Source: an uncultured Clostridium sp.
GTDB lineage: Bacteria > Bacillota > Clostridia > Lachnospirales > Lachnospiraceae
Assembly (NCBI GenBank): GCA_902496665.1
Contig: CABVBU010000038.1
Location: 1-24,254, forward strand
Length of the DNA: 24,254 bases
Reading direction: 5' to 3'
Under the pieces are notes generated by a model. That model was not told where the DNA came from. It was given only the letters and a program-made list of their open reading frames with translations, and searched no databases. The translations under genes were made by a program, and so were the position numbers. Below, in pieces: positions 1 through 7,779 of this stretch (position 1 is the first letter of the stretch; the number at the start of each line of letters is the position of its first letter).

Positions 1-32
1 CCATTTTTATAAGAATTTTCAGGGTTTTACAT

Positions 33-56
33 ACTGTTCAGTTTTCAAGGAACTGT
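33..56 (-). promoter_or_regulatory. boxA-like rRNA leader element
   Basis: Read on the minus strand this stretch contains TTCCTTGAAAACTGAAC. It resembles the boxA-type antitermination motif (TTTGAAAAC core) found in rRNA leaders and 16S-23S spacers of Firmicutes. It lies downstream of two strong minus-strand promoters, so it would sit in the transcribed leader. The rRNA gene itself is outside the window; the assignment is inferred from the motif and its position. Confidence 0.5.
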
Positions 57-91
57 TTTTGTTGTTTCTGTGTTTCAGAAGCAACTCATTT

Positions 92-120
92 ATTCTATCA
101 TACCGTTTCTGGTTTGTCAA
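92..120 (-). promoter_or_regulatory. Proximal tandem promoter (P2) of predicted rRNA operon
   Basis: On the minus strand there is TTGACA (115-120), a 17-bp spacer, then TAGAAT (92-97), a near-perfect sigma-A promoter. It points to the left edge, with a predicted start near base 85. A T/A-rich stretch lies just upstream of the -35. No ORF follows before the edge, consistent with a stable RNA transcript. Confidence 0.7.
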
Positions 121-147
121 GAACTTTTTTAAAACTTTTTGAAGAAA

Positions 148-164
148 TTAAGAAGTTTTCTTAA
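148..164. repeat. 17-bp perfect dyad between the tandem promoters
   Basis: TTAAGAA-gtt-TTCTTAA is a perfect 7-bp inverted repeat with a 3-base centre. It lies between the -10 of the distal promoter and the -35 of the proximal one. It could be a regulator site or a small leader hairpin; nothing in the sequence decides which. Confidence 0.4.
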
Positions 165-206
165 TGACTCTTAATAAGTTTTGCCCTGTTTCTCAAGGCG
201 AGTATT

Positions 207-235
207 ATAATATCAAATCCCCGGCCAAAAGTCAA
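207..235 (-). promoter_or_regulatory. Distal tandem promoter (P1) of predicted rRNA operon
   Basis: Minus strand: TTGACT (230-235), 17-bp spacer, TATTAT (207-212). It lies 115 bp upstream of the second promoter in the same orientation. Paired strong promoters at this distance are typical of Firmicute rRNA operons. The remaining gene-free part, 236-380, is AT-rich and shows no other structure I can support. Confidence 0.65.
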
Positions 236-383
236 CCATTTTTTACATGTTTTTTCACTTTTCTTTACATCTTTTACGGTGCTGTTACGCATACGTTTCA
301 TCTTTACAACATATGGTATATTTTATCCATTATTATGTACTATATATGCTCATTTATTCATATTTTCACAGATTCCCGGACTT

Positions 384-425
384 AAAAAAAGAACCCGGGT
401 TCACATCCAAAATGTTCCGGGTTCT
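384..425 (-). terminator. Rho-independent terminator of the two-component operon
   Basis: On the minus strand the 9-bp stem AGAACCCGG/CCGGGTTCT (417-425 with 390-398) is followed by a run of seven T. It lies 18 bp past the kinase stop codon and separates the operon from the predicted rRNA promoters. Confidence 0.85.
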
Positions 426-442
426 CTTTCTTCCATATATAT

Positions 443-1987
443 TTATGAATTTCTTCCGTCCAGCGTGAACCAGAATTCAACACCATTCTCCCAGTTCTTT
501 ACGCCATACTGCTGGTTGTGCGCATCCATAATCGCCTTGACGATCGAGAGACCGATTCCGGTTCCTCCGTATGCGCGGGTTCTCGCCTTATCGACTTTAT
601 AGAACTTTGTCCAGAGATTCGGGATCGCCTCCTCCGGGATCGGAGTTCCGGTATTGAAGACAGATACACGGACGAGTCCGTTCTCCGGGATCATCCCGAT
701 GATGATCTTTTTCTCGCCGTCAATGTGGTGGATCGCATTGCTCAGATAGTTGGTAACTACCTGCTCGATCTTAAACTCGTCCGCCCATACATAGACCGGT
801 GTCTGATCGTCGAACTCCACCTGGATCTGGTTCTGCTCAATGAGAATCTTTGACGCATTCACAACGCCCTTGATCAGCTCCGTCAGGTTAAAGCGTTCCA
901 TCACCGGCTTGTCGTTTCCGCTCTCGAGGGAAGAGAGTGTCAGAAGCTGCTTTACCATCTGATTCATCTTGTTGGCTTCATCCACGATGACATCGCAATA
1001 GTAATCACGGCTCTCTTTCTCCTCTCCCATTCCTTCCTGAAGTCCCTCCGCGTATCCCTGGATCAGAGCGATCGGAGTTTTCAGTTCATGGGAGACATTG
1101 GCGATGAATTCTTTTCGCATCTCATCGATCTTTGTCTTTTCCTCGATATCCTTCGTGAGCTGGTTATTCGCGGATTTCAGTTCTGAGATCGTCTCTTCCA
1201 GGCGTTCTGACAGCGTGTTCATGCTGTTGCCGAGAACCTGGATCTCCTCCATCTCATGCTTTTCCGGCTCATATTTCGCTTCGAAATCGAGATTCGACAT
1301 CCGCTCAGAGAGGTTTGACAGGCGGTAGATCGGTTTTGAGATCTGTCGCGCCGTCAGGTAGATGACCAGACCTCCGATCGCCGCTGCGATGATTCCCACA
1401 TAGAGCAGGAACTGGTTTGCAAGCCGGACGCTCTCCCCGACGCTCGAAAGCGGTGCACTCATGATGAAGGCCGTGCTGTTGTCCGTGAAAAAGCCCCAGC
1501 TTTCCAGGTACATACTCTCGCGCTGCGGGTCGTACGTCTTCTGGATCTTGTACTGTTCATTTTCTTCCAGGATCGTATACTTTGCCTTTGCCCAGCCGAA
1601 GATATACCGGTCCACGCGGTCTTTTAGGAACTTCGTATCCCGGGACGTCGAGTAGACCGTCGCGTCCTCTGTGCTGTTATCAATGATCAGGACCGAAACA
1701 TTCGCACTGTCGCTGAAGTTCCGAATCAGGCGCTGTAAGTTTCCTTCCGTGATGTTTCCGTTCGCGTCGCGATCGCGCTCCATCGCTTCCTCGATCGTGA
1801 TCCCGTTGTCTTTATTCTCCGCGATCTGGGCATCGATCGCCGTGTACATGGTGTTTAATGCCTGGACTTTCTTCGTCACATAGAAGTCTTCCAGGTACCA
1901 CTTGTTGACCCCCCAGATCACAGCCAGGATCACCGCGATCAGTCCAATGAACGTGACCGTCAGACGGGAACGTACCGATTTCATCAT
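443..1987 (-). CDS. Membrane sensor histidine kinase
   Basis: This 514-aa sensor kinase autophosphorylates on a conserved histidine and should pass phosphate to the regulator encoded just upstream. Segments in order: TM1 about residues 9-29; an extracytoplasmic sensor region about 31-190 with no recognisable ligand-binding motif; TM2 about 193-213; HAMP about 214-266; a coiled-coil linker; HisKA with H-box NVSHELKTP (His300); and HATPase_c with N-box NYLSNAIHH (Asn417), F-box FYKVD and G2 box GGTGIGLSI (474-482). The G1 position reads FNTGTPIP, so the usual DxGxG aspartate is Asn445. The start ATG overlaps the regulator stop in an ATGA, implying translational coupling. The signal is unknown; it resembles PhoR/VanS-type kinases, but I would not name it. 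Confidence 0.93.
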   Translation of the reverse strand: MMKSVRSRLTVTFIGLIAVILAVIWGVNKWYLEDFYVTKKVQALNTMYTAIDAQIAENKDNGITIEEAMERDRDANGNITEGNLQRLIRNFSDSANVSVLIIDNSTEDATVYSTSRDTKFLKDRVDRYIFGWAKAKYTILEENEQYKIQKTYDPQRESMYLESWGFFTDNSTAFIMSAPLSSVGESVRLANQFLLYVGIIAAAIGGLVIYLTARQISKPIYRLSNLSERMSNLDFEAKYEPEKHEMEEIQVLGNSMNTLSERLEETISELKSANNQLTKDIEEKTKIDEMRKEFIANVSHELKTPIALIQGYAEGLQEGMGEEKESRDYYCDVIVDEANKMNQMVKQLLTLSSLESGNDKPVMERFNLTELIKGVVNASKILIEQNQIQVEFDDQTPVYVWADEFKIEQVVTNYLSNAIHHIDGEKKIIIGMIPENGLVRVSVFNTGTPIPEEAIPNLWTKFYKVDKARTRAYGGTGIGLSIVKAIMDAHNQQYGVKNWENGVEFWFTLDGRNS

Positions 1988-2664
1988 GCATCCACCTCGA
2001 GTTTATATCCCATGCCCCAGATGGTCTTGATGTTGTCGCCTTTCGGACCAAGTTTGCTTCTCAGCTTCTTGACATGTGTATCGATCGTTCTCGCATCACC
2101 GAAATAGTCATAGTTCCAGACATTATTCAGAATCTTTTCTCTGGAAAGTGCAATTCCTTTGTTTTCCATAAAGTAGGTGAGCAGCTCGAATTCCTTGTTG
2201 CTCAGATCCACAGGTTTTCCGTCGACTGTCACCTCGTGGGCGTCCTTGTCCACGCGGATTCCGTCCGCCTCCAGGATCTCGCCGGTCGCCACTCCGTTTC
2301 TACGGCGCAGGATCGCCTCGATCCTTGCAACAAGAATCTTCGGGCTGAACGGTTTTGAGATATATTCGTCCACGCCGAGCTCGAAGCCGAGAAGTTCATC
2401 TCTCTCTTCGCTTCTCGCTGTCAGCATGATGATCGGAACCTGCGAGTAGCGGCGGATCGTTTTGCAGACCTCCCAGCCGTCCATCTTCGGCATCATGACA
2501 TCCAGGATCACAAGGCTGATATCCTTTTCTTTAAAGAAGATATCGATCGCCTCCTCGCCGTCCCCTGCTTCCAGAACACGGTATCCTTTGATCGTCAGGA
2601 AGTCCTTTACGAGCTTGCGCATTCTCTCTTCATCGTCGACCATAAGTACTTTTATTGCATCCAT
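1984..2664 (-). CDS. OmpR/PhoB-family response regulator
   Basis: This 226-aa DNA-binding regulator is the partner of the adjacent kinase. The receiver domain is residues 1-120, with acidic pair Asp10/Asp11, phosphoacceptor Asp55 in LVILDVMMP, Thr82 and Lys104 in SKPF. The C-terminal winged helix (about 130-224) has the typical LSNKEFELLTYFMENKG and DTHVKKLRSKLG segments. A GGAGG site lies about 7 bases before the ATG. It is first in the operon and overlaps the kinase by 4 bp. No clear consensus promoter was found in the 170-bp gap after aspS, so some transcription could be read-through past the aspS terminator. The regulon cannot be told from sequence. Confidence 0.95.
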   Translation of the reverse strand: MDAIKVLMVDDEERMRKLVKDFLTIKGYRVLEAGDGEEAIDIFFKEKDISLVILDVMMPKMDGWEVCKTIRRYSQVPIIMLTARSEERDELLGFELGVDEYISKPFSPKILVARIEAILRRRNGVATGEILEADGIRVDKDAHEVTVDGKPVDLSNKEFELLTYFMENKGIALSREKILNNVWNYDYFGDARTIDTHVKKLRSKLGPKGDNIKTIWGMGYKLEVDA

Positions 2665-2713
2665 GAGTATTACCTCCGTATCTATTGTCTCACAAATTTC
2701 CTATAGAATAGAA

Positions 2714-2762
2714 AAATCCCACTTATCATCAGCTATATTTTAGCAGATAATAAGTGGGATTT
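2714..2762 (-). terminator. Terminator after aspS
   Basis: A 13-bp perfect stem (AAATCCCACTTAT at 2714-2726 with its complement at 2750-2762) extends inward through further pairing around AGCTA/TAGC. On the minus strand it is followed by a T-rich stretch. It separates hisS-aspS from the two-component operon. The T run is interrupted, so it may be partial. Confidence 0.65.
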
Positions 2763-2837
2763 CTATAAGTTCACGAACATTTCACAAAGGGATATTTCCG
2801 TTGTTCACGGGCATTTCTCTGGATGAAATTTCTCGTT

Positions 2838-4634
2838 TTATTCTTCTTCCTTCTTCTCCACGATCGCGATATCGAGATCCTCAAGCTGCTTCGGATCTAC
2901 CGGAGCCGGAGCTTCCATCATGAGGCAGGATGCGTCTTTTACCTTCGGGAAGGCGATGACGTCACGGATGCTGTCTGCGCCTACCATGAGCATAACGACA
3001 CGGTCGAGACCGTATGCGAGACCAGCGTGCGGCGGTACTCCGTACTTGAACGCGTCAAGAAGGAAACCGAACTGCTCTCTTGCTCTCTCTTTTGTGAAGC
3101 CGAGAACTTCGAACATCTTCTCCTGGATGTCATCCTGGTGGATACGGACGGACCCGCCGCCGAGCTCGGTACCGTTTAATACGATATCGTATGCTTTCGC
3201 GCGGACTGCACCCGGATCGGTGTCGATAAGTGGAAGGTCTTCCTCCATCGGCATTGTGAATGGGTGGTGCATTGCAACATAACGTCCCTCTTCCTCAGAG
3301 TACTCTAAGAGCGGGAACTCGGTTACCCACAGGAACTTGAAGTCGTCTTTCTTTAAGAGGTCTAACTGTCTTGCGATCTCGAGACGGAGATTTCCAAGAA
3401 CATCGAATACAACTTTATTCTTGTCTGCTGCGAAGAACAGAAGGTCGCCCGGCTGTCCATCCATAGCCTTTACAAGAGCATCTAACTCTTCCGGCTTCAT
3501 GAACTTGCCGAAGGAGCACTTGTAGGAACCATCCTCGTGAATTGCGAGGTATGCAAGTCCCTTTGCACCGAAGCCCTTTGCGTACTCAACGAGAGCATCG
3601 ATCTTCTTTCTCGGCATTCCAGCCTGTCCGTTTGCGTTGATACCGCGGACAGAACCGCCGTTCTCAAGAGCGCTCTTGAATACAACGAACTCACAGTCTT
3701 TTACGACGTCAGATACATTCTTTAATTCCATGCCGAAACGCATATCCGGCTTATCGGAACCGAAACGGTCCATCGCCTCGCGCCATGTCATACGAAGGAT
3801 CGGAGTCTGGACATCCACGTTGCAGATCTCCTTGAAGAGTTTCTTTAAGAGTCTCTCATTGACTTCGAGAACATCTTCCACGTCAACGAAGGATAACTCC
3901 ATATCGATCTGTGTGAACTCCGGCTGACGGTCTGCACGGAGGTCCTCGTCACGGTAGCATCTTGCGAGCTGGAAGTAACGGTCCATACCGGAGCACATTA
4001 ATAACTGTTTTAATAACTGCGGAGACTGCGGAAGAGCATAGAACTCGCCCGGATGTACACGGCTCGGTACGAGGTAGTCTCTCGCGCCTTCCGGTGTACT
4101 CTTAATAAGAGTCGGTGTCTCGATCTCAAGGAAACCTTCATCTGCAAGGAACTGGCGGACCATAGTTGCCACGCGGCTTCTTGTCATGATGTTTCTCTGG
4201 AGATCCGGACGGCGGAGGTCAAGATAACGGTATTTTAAGCGGAGATCTTCTTTTGTCTTGCTGTTCTCCTCGATCGGGAACGGCGGTACCTCGGACTCAG
4301 AGAGGATTCTTAAAGATTTCGCTCTCATCTCGATCGTACCTGTCTTTAAGTTCGGGTTTGCTGCGCCGGAACGCTTTTCGATCGTGCCGACAACCGCTAC
4401 TGTGAACTCACTTCTTAATTTTTCAGCTTTTGCGAAGCTCTCAGCGCCGCAGTCGCTCTCCTCAAAGATGATCTGGATGATTCCGGAACGGTCACGAAGG
4501 TCGGTGAAAATGATCCCGCCTTTGTTTCTGCTCTTCTGGACCCATCCCATAAGTGTCATTTCCTGGCCTACGTTTGCCTCTGTGACTTCAGCACAGCGGC
4601 AGGAACGTTTTAAGCCTGCCATTGATTCTGCCAT
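2838..4634 (-). CDS. aspS: Aspartyl-tRNA synthetase
   Basis: A cytoplasmic class IIb synthetase that charges tRNA-Asp. The 598-aa length fits the bacterial type with a GAD insert. An N-terminal OB-fold anticodon domain (about 20-110, GWVQKSRNKGGIIF) is followed by class II motif 1 (about 167-176, GFLEIETPTL), motif 2 (about 221-244, with CYRDEDLRADRQPEF), the bacterial insert (about 290-430), and motif 3 near the C-terminus (GLAYGLDRVVMLM). AGGAGG lies about 6 bases before the ATG. It follows hisS by 60 bp on the same strand with no promoter evident, so the two are probably co-transcribed. Whether it is the strict tRNA-Asp type or the relaxed type that also charges tRNA-Asn cannot be settled by eye. 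Confidence 0.98.
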   Translation of the reverse strand: MAESMAGLKRSCRCAEVTEANVGQEMTLMGWVQKSRNKGGIIFTDLRDRSGIIQIIFEESDCGAESFAKAEKLRSEFTVAVVGTIEKRSGAANPNLKTGTIEMRAKSLRILSESEVPPFPIEENSKTKEDLRLKYRYLDLRRPDLQRNIMTRSRVATMVRQFLADEGFLEIETPTLIKSTPEGARDYLVPSRVHPGEFYALPQSPQLLKQLLMCSGMDRYFQLARCYRDEDLRADRQPEFTQIDMELSFVDVEDVLEVNERLLKKLFKEICNVDVQTPILRMTWREAMDRFGSDKPDMRFGMELKNVSDVVKDCEFVVFKSALENGGSVRGINANGQAGMPRKKIDALVEYAKGFGAKGLAYLAIHEDGSYKCSFGKFMKPEELDALVKAMDGQPGDLLFFAADKNKVVFDVLGNLRLEIARQLDLLKKDDFKFLWVTEFPLLEYSEEEGRYVAMHHPFTMPMEEDLPLIDTDPGAVRAKAYDIVLNGTELGGGSVRIHQDDIQEKMFEVLGFTKERAREQFGFLLDAFKYGVPPHAGLAYGLDRVVMLMVGADSIRDVIAFPKVKDASCLMMEAPAPVDPKQLEDLDIAIVEKKEEE

Positions 4635-4694
4635 GATTTTCCTCCTGAAACAGCCAGGATGTCAACGATCCCAACTGAATGTATTATGGTATAT

Positions 4695-5960
4695 TTAGTG
4701 CTTTAAGTCTTCCTTATAGAATTCCTTAAATTCGCTGTAACCTTCTTTGCTGAGCTGTTCCTTCTGGAACTTCTTATTTTTATTCATCTGGGCTACAAGG
4801 ATGATCTTTCCTTCTTTGCGGGCAGTCATCGCCTCTTTCATGATGGAAGCAAGCTTCTCGGAGCTCATTCCCTTCTCGAAAAGCCACGCTTCCTTCTCAT
4901 TTCCGCCCGGAACGGTAAAGCCGTTGTCTAAAAGGATCGTAACGATTCTCTCGAAACCGATGGAGAAACCGCAGGCCGGTGTGTCCATGCCTGTGAATTT
5001 TCCGATCATCTTGTCATATCTTCCGCCGCCGGCTACGGAACCTCCGAAGCCTTCCATGGAAACCTCGAAGATGGTTCCGGTGTAGTAGCCCATTCCGCGG
5101 ACTAAAGTCGGGTCAAATGCAAGTTTGAAGCTTCCATCGGAAACCTCGCCGACTGTCTCCATGATCTGCGCAAGGTTCTCCGCAGCGCCGTCCTCTAAAA
5201 CGCCTGCAAGGATCTCGCCCATGCGGCGGACGCCTGCTGCATCGTTTGTTGCCTGGCTCATCAGATCCAGGTATTTATCGGCTGTCTCCTCGGAGTAGCC
5301 GTTTTCGATGAGTTCTGCCTTTACGCCGTCGGTACCGATCTTGTCCATCTTGTCGACCGTGATGAATACTTTATCGATATCTTCCTCCGGGAAACCGCTG
5401 TATACAGCCATCGCGCGGAGAAGCTTTCTGTCGTTCACGCGGACCTCAAAGCTGTTGTCCGGGCAGATCTTCTTTAACGCGGTCGTAGTCGCGAGGATCA
5501 GCTCTATCTCCGCCTGGTTCGTCGCGTCACCGAGAATATCGATATCACACTGGACGAACTGTCTGAAACGTCCCTTCTGCGGACGGTCTGCACGCCATAC
5601 GCTGCCTACCTGGAGTGCCTTAAACGGAGACGGAAGGTTTGCAGAGTTGTTGGAGTAATACCGGGATAACGGAAGTGTCAGATCATAGCGGAGTCCGCCG
5701 TCTGCCAGATCGTTCTCCGTCTCTGCTGTCTCGATATTTAATTTTTCACCACGCTTTAAGATCTTGAAGATCAGCTTCTCATTGTCACCGCCCTGTTTGC
5801 TAAGGAGGTTCTCAATGTGCTCCACGCACGGAGTCTCGATCGCGGAGAATCCGAAGCCGCGGTAGGTCTCTTTGATCTGGTTCAGCACATAATCCCGGAT
5901 CTGCATCTCTGCCGGGAGAATATCTTTCATGCCGGTAACCGGCTTTTTCTTTAATGCCAT
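4695..5960 (-). CDS. hisS: Histidyl-tRNA synthetase, divergent type
   Basis: A class IIa synthetase of 421 aa, close to the usual bacterial length. Motif 1 lies about 36-50 (GFSAIETPCVEHIE). Motif 2 (about 113-141) reads WRADRPQKGRFRQF followed by QCDIDI, nearer the archaeal/eukaryotic form (RxxxPxxGRYREFxQCDFDI) than the YERPQAGRYRQFHQ of Bacillus or E. coli. The histidine-binding motif is LVRGMGYYTGTIFE, with Gly in place of the usual Asp of RGLDYY. Motif 3 is CGFSIGFERI. The C-terminal anticodon domain is poorly conserved, with a lysine-rich NKNKKFQKEQL stretch and a short end. An AGAGG site precedes the ATG. It has its own promoter, and its leader shows no T-box. The function is secure; the subfamily is a by-eye judgement. 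Confidence 0.95.
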   Translation of the reverse strand: MALKKKPVTGMKDILPAEMQIRDYVLNQIKETYRGFGFSAIETPCVEHIENLLSKQGGDNEKLIFKILKRGEKLNIETAETENDLADGGLRYDLTLPLSRYYSNNSANLPSPFKALQVGSVWRADRPQKGRFRQFVQCDIDILGDATNQAEIELILATTTALKKICPDNSFEVRVNDRKLLRAMAVYSGFPEEDIDKVFITVDKMDKIGTDGVKAELIENGYSEETADKYLDLMSQATNDAAGVRRMGEILAGVLEDGAAENLAQIMETVGEVSDGSFKLAFDPTLVRGMGYYTGTIFEVSMEGFGGSVAGGGRYDKMIGKFTGMDTPACGFSIGFERIVTILLDNGFTVPGGNEKEAWLFEKGMSSEKLASIMKEAMTARKEGKIILVAQMNKNKKFQKEQLSKEGYSEFKEFYKEDLKH

Positions 5961-6066
5961 AAAGGTACCTCTGTTTCTCTCTTGATCACGTTTTCACGCT
6001 CTACGTTCACCATAATACGCTGATTGCCTCAGCTTTTCAAGGGTTTTTTCTTTCCTTAATAAGAGT

Positions 6067-6095
6067 ATTATATTTTTCGGGCATGGATAAGTCAA
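6067..6095 (-). promoter_or_regulatory. Promoter of hisS-aspS
   Basis: Minus strand: TTGACT (6090-6095), 17-bp spacer, TATAAT (6067-6072). The predicted start near 6060 gives a leader of about 100 nt. That leader contains a small GCTGA-ggcaa-TCAGC hairpin but no T-box specifier region or conserved T-box motif. Confidence 0.85.
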
Positions 6096-6135
6096 CTTAT
6101 TTTGTGAGTTTTTCCCATCCCTCAGCGAAAAGATC

Positions 6136-6268
6136 GTTACTGTACACGGGTAGGAATTTTCTGAACTGAAAATTCCGTACAGTACAGTGGTGGTAGTGGA
6201 TTTTGCCAATTTGGAATACGAAGCATCGGCAAAATCAGTTACTGTTTGCGCAAGGCGTGAACAGTAAC
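6136..6268. repeat. MITE-like intergenic repeat, full copy
   Basis: A 133-bp non-coding element fills much of the 394-bp gap between hisS and yfcC. Its ends are inverted, GTTACTGTACAC (6136-6147) and GTGAACAGTAAC (6257-6268), matching at 11 of 12 positions. Inside are a perfect 9-bp hairpin GGAATTTTC/GAAAATTCC (6153-6176) and a 9-bp hairpin GTTACTGTT/AACAGTAAC (6238-6268). The 54-bp core at 6174-6227 recurs, inverted and diverged, at 15538-15590. I see no convincing target-site duplication. It lies between the yfcC terminator and the hisS promoter, so it interrupts no gene. Confidence 0.65.
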
Positions 6269-6298
6269 AAACGGGCGGCGGGATCATCCGCCTGCACA

Positions 6299-6336
6299 GA
6301 AAAAGGACCTCCGCTGGAGAACGGAAGTCCTTTTTC
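6299..6336 (-). terminator. Terminator of the M20-yfcC operon
   Basis: Stem AAAAGGACCTCCG (6301-6313) pairs with CGGAAGTCCTTTT (6322-6334) with one mismatch and an 8-base loop. A and T runs on both sides make it work in either direction. It begins about 20 bp past the yfcC stop codon. Confidence 0.85.
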
Positions 6337-6354
6337 CTTATATTATACGTCTTT

Positions 6355-7767
6355 CTACAGTCCGGTCCAGCCGATGCTCTGTAAGATCGTTAAAGATACG
6401 AATGAGAGGATCACCTGGCATCCGAGGAGCGGCATGAGCCACTTTGCGTATTTTGTCCAGTCTGTCTTTGCAATCGCGAGGGAACCCATCAGAGTACCTG
6501 CTGTCGGGAAGAGACAGTTGGAGAAACCGTCACCGAACTGGAATGCCTGTACAGCAACCTGTCTTGTGATGCCTGCAAGGTCAGCAACCGGAACCATAAG
6601 CGGCATAACTGCTGCGGCCTGTCCGGAACCGGACGGAATGAACAGGTTGATAAACAGGTTTGCGACGAACATGAAGTTCGCTCCGAGGATGGAACCCATT
6701 CCGGACATCGGAATGGACAGCCAGTAAACGATTGTATTTAAGATGTTTCCGCTTGCGAGGATCACAGAAATACCATTTGCAAAGCCGACAATGAACGCGG
6801 CGTTTACCATCTTGGAACAGCCACCGATAAATACCTTCGTTGTTCCGTTGATACCCATACCATTGAGAAGGCCAACAACAACAGCAAGTGTAAAGAATGT
6901 AGCGGCGATCTGATCGTAGCTCCATTTATATTTTACAGAGCCAACAAGGATTGCTGCAACCGCAACAACGAGACCGATCAGGCTGATCAGGTGCTTCGTT
7001 GTTAAATGTGCTTCGATCGCCTTCGCTCCATCTTTTCCCGCGCCCATGCTGTCAGATGCGCTCATGCCTGCTTCATAGTTTAAGCTCTTCGTCGGATCAG
7101 CCTTGATGGATTTCATATAACGGATCGTAAAGAAATAGCAGATCGCGAAGTTGATGATATTTAATACGACGCGCACACCGAAACCGGAGAAGATCGGGAG
7201 CTCCGCGATCGGCTGTGCAGTACCGATAGTGGAGGCGTTCGCCCATCCTACGTTGAATCCGGAATAAGCGCCCATATATACAAGCAGGAAGCCTGTGAAA
7301 GAATCATACCCTAAGTTTGTTGCAAGGATGATTCCGATCGGGATCAGGGCAACGACCGGGTTTGCGAAAACGCCTGCTGCGCCGCCGATGGACATGAATG
7401 CCATTACTAAGAATACAAGTACGTTTACGTTTAAGTTCTGCTTGGAAGCCAGTTTTCCGAAGGCAGCGTGGATCGCGCCTGTCTTTTCAAGGATCTCAAC
7501 AGCACCGCCGACAAACATGATCATGACCATTAATTTTGCGGCTTTGTAGAATCCCTGTACGACTGCCATGATGGTTGCCCACGGACCGACCGGGGAAGCA
7601 TCTACAGTGTGATAGGTACCTGCGATAACCTTGTTTAAGTTGCCTACCTTCTCTGTATCGAATTCACCTGCCGGAACGATCCAGGTCAGGATGGCGCAGA
7701 CGATCATGAGCATGAATAACAGTGCACATGTGCTTGGAATCTGCAGCTTTTTCTTGTTGTTTTCCAT
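6355..7767 (-). CDS. yfcC: YfcC-family (DcuC superfamily) membrane transporter
   Basis: A 470-aa integral membrane protein with about 12 hydrophobic segments. The N-terminus (IPSTCALLFMLMIVCAILTWIVPAGEFD) and conserved loops such as GGAAGVFANPVVALIPIG and the C-terminal FIPSGSGQAAAVMP match the YfcC branch of the C4-dicarboxylate anaerobic carrier superfamily (PF03606). These proteins are thought to be secondary carriers for amino acids, peptides or other organic anions; substrates are mostly unproven. It starts 12 bp after the M20 amidohydrolase, whose TAA stop abuts the AAAGGAG ribosome site, so the two are coupled. The context suggests it imports the amidohydrolase substrate or moves a product. 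The symbol is by family resemblance. Confidence 0.85.
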   Translation of the reverse strand: MENNKKKLQIPSTCALLFMLMIVCAILTWIVPAGEFDTEKVGNLNKVIAGTYHTVDASPVGPWATIMAVVQGFYKAAKLMVMIMFVGGAVEILEKTGAIHAAFGKLASKQNLNVNVLVFLVMAFMSIGGAAGVFANPVVALIPIGIILATNLGYDSFTGFLLVYMGAYSGFNVGWANASTIGTAQPIAELPIFSGFGVRVVLNIINFAICYFFTIRYMKSIKADPTKSLNYEAGMSASDSMGAGKDGAKAIEAHLTTKHLISLIGLVVAVAAILVGSVKYKWSYDQIAATFFTLAVVVGLLNGMGINGTTKVFIGGCSKMVNAAFIVGFANGISVILASGNILNTIVYWLSIPMSGMGSILGANFMFVANLFINLFIPSGSGQAAAVMPLMVPVADLAGITRQVAVQAFQFGDGFSNCLFPTAGTLMGSLAIAKTDWTKYAKWLMPLLGCQVILSFVSLTILQSIGWTGL

Positions 7768-7779
7768 AAGTATTCTCCT

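Noticed and set aside
164..602. Three small overlapping plus-strand ORFs
   Set aside because: They cover the AT-rich tandem promoters and the kinase terminator, lack ribosome sites and have low-complexity sequence.
2801..2814. CCGTTGTTCACGGG downstream of aspS as another repeat end
   Set aside because: It resembles the repeat end loosely, with a gap and mismatches, and no core follows; too weak to call.
5961..6060. Possible T-box in the hisS leader, as found for hisS-aspS in some Bacilli
   Set aside because: The leader is only about 100 nt and has no T-box consensus or anti-terminator/terminator pair.
5994..6287. 97-aa minus-strand ORF upstream of hisS
   Set aside because: It runs through the MITE-like repeat and the hisS promoter. 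A similar short reading in the second repeat copy (STASTVLYG versus STTTTVLYG) comes from the shared DNA, and the differences do not look like coding selection.
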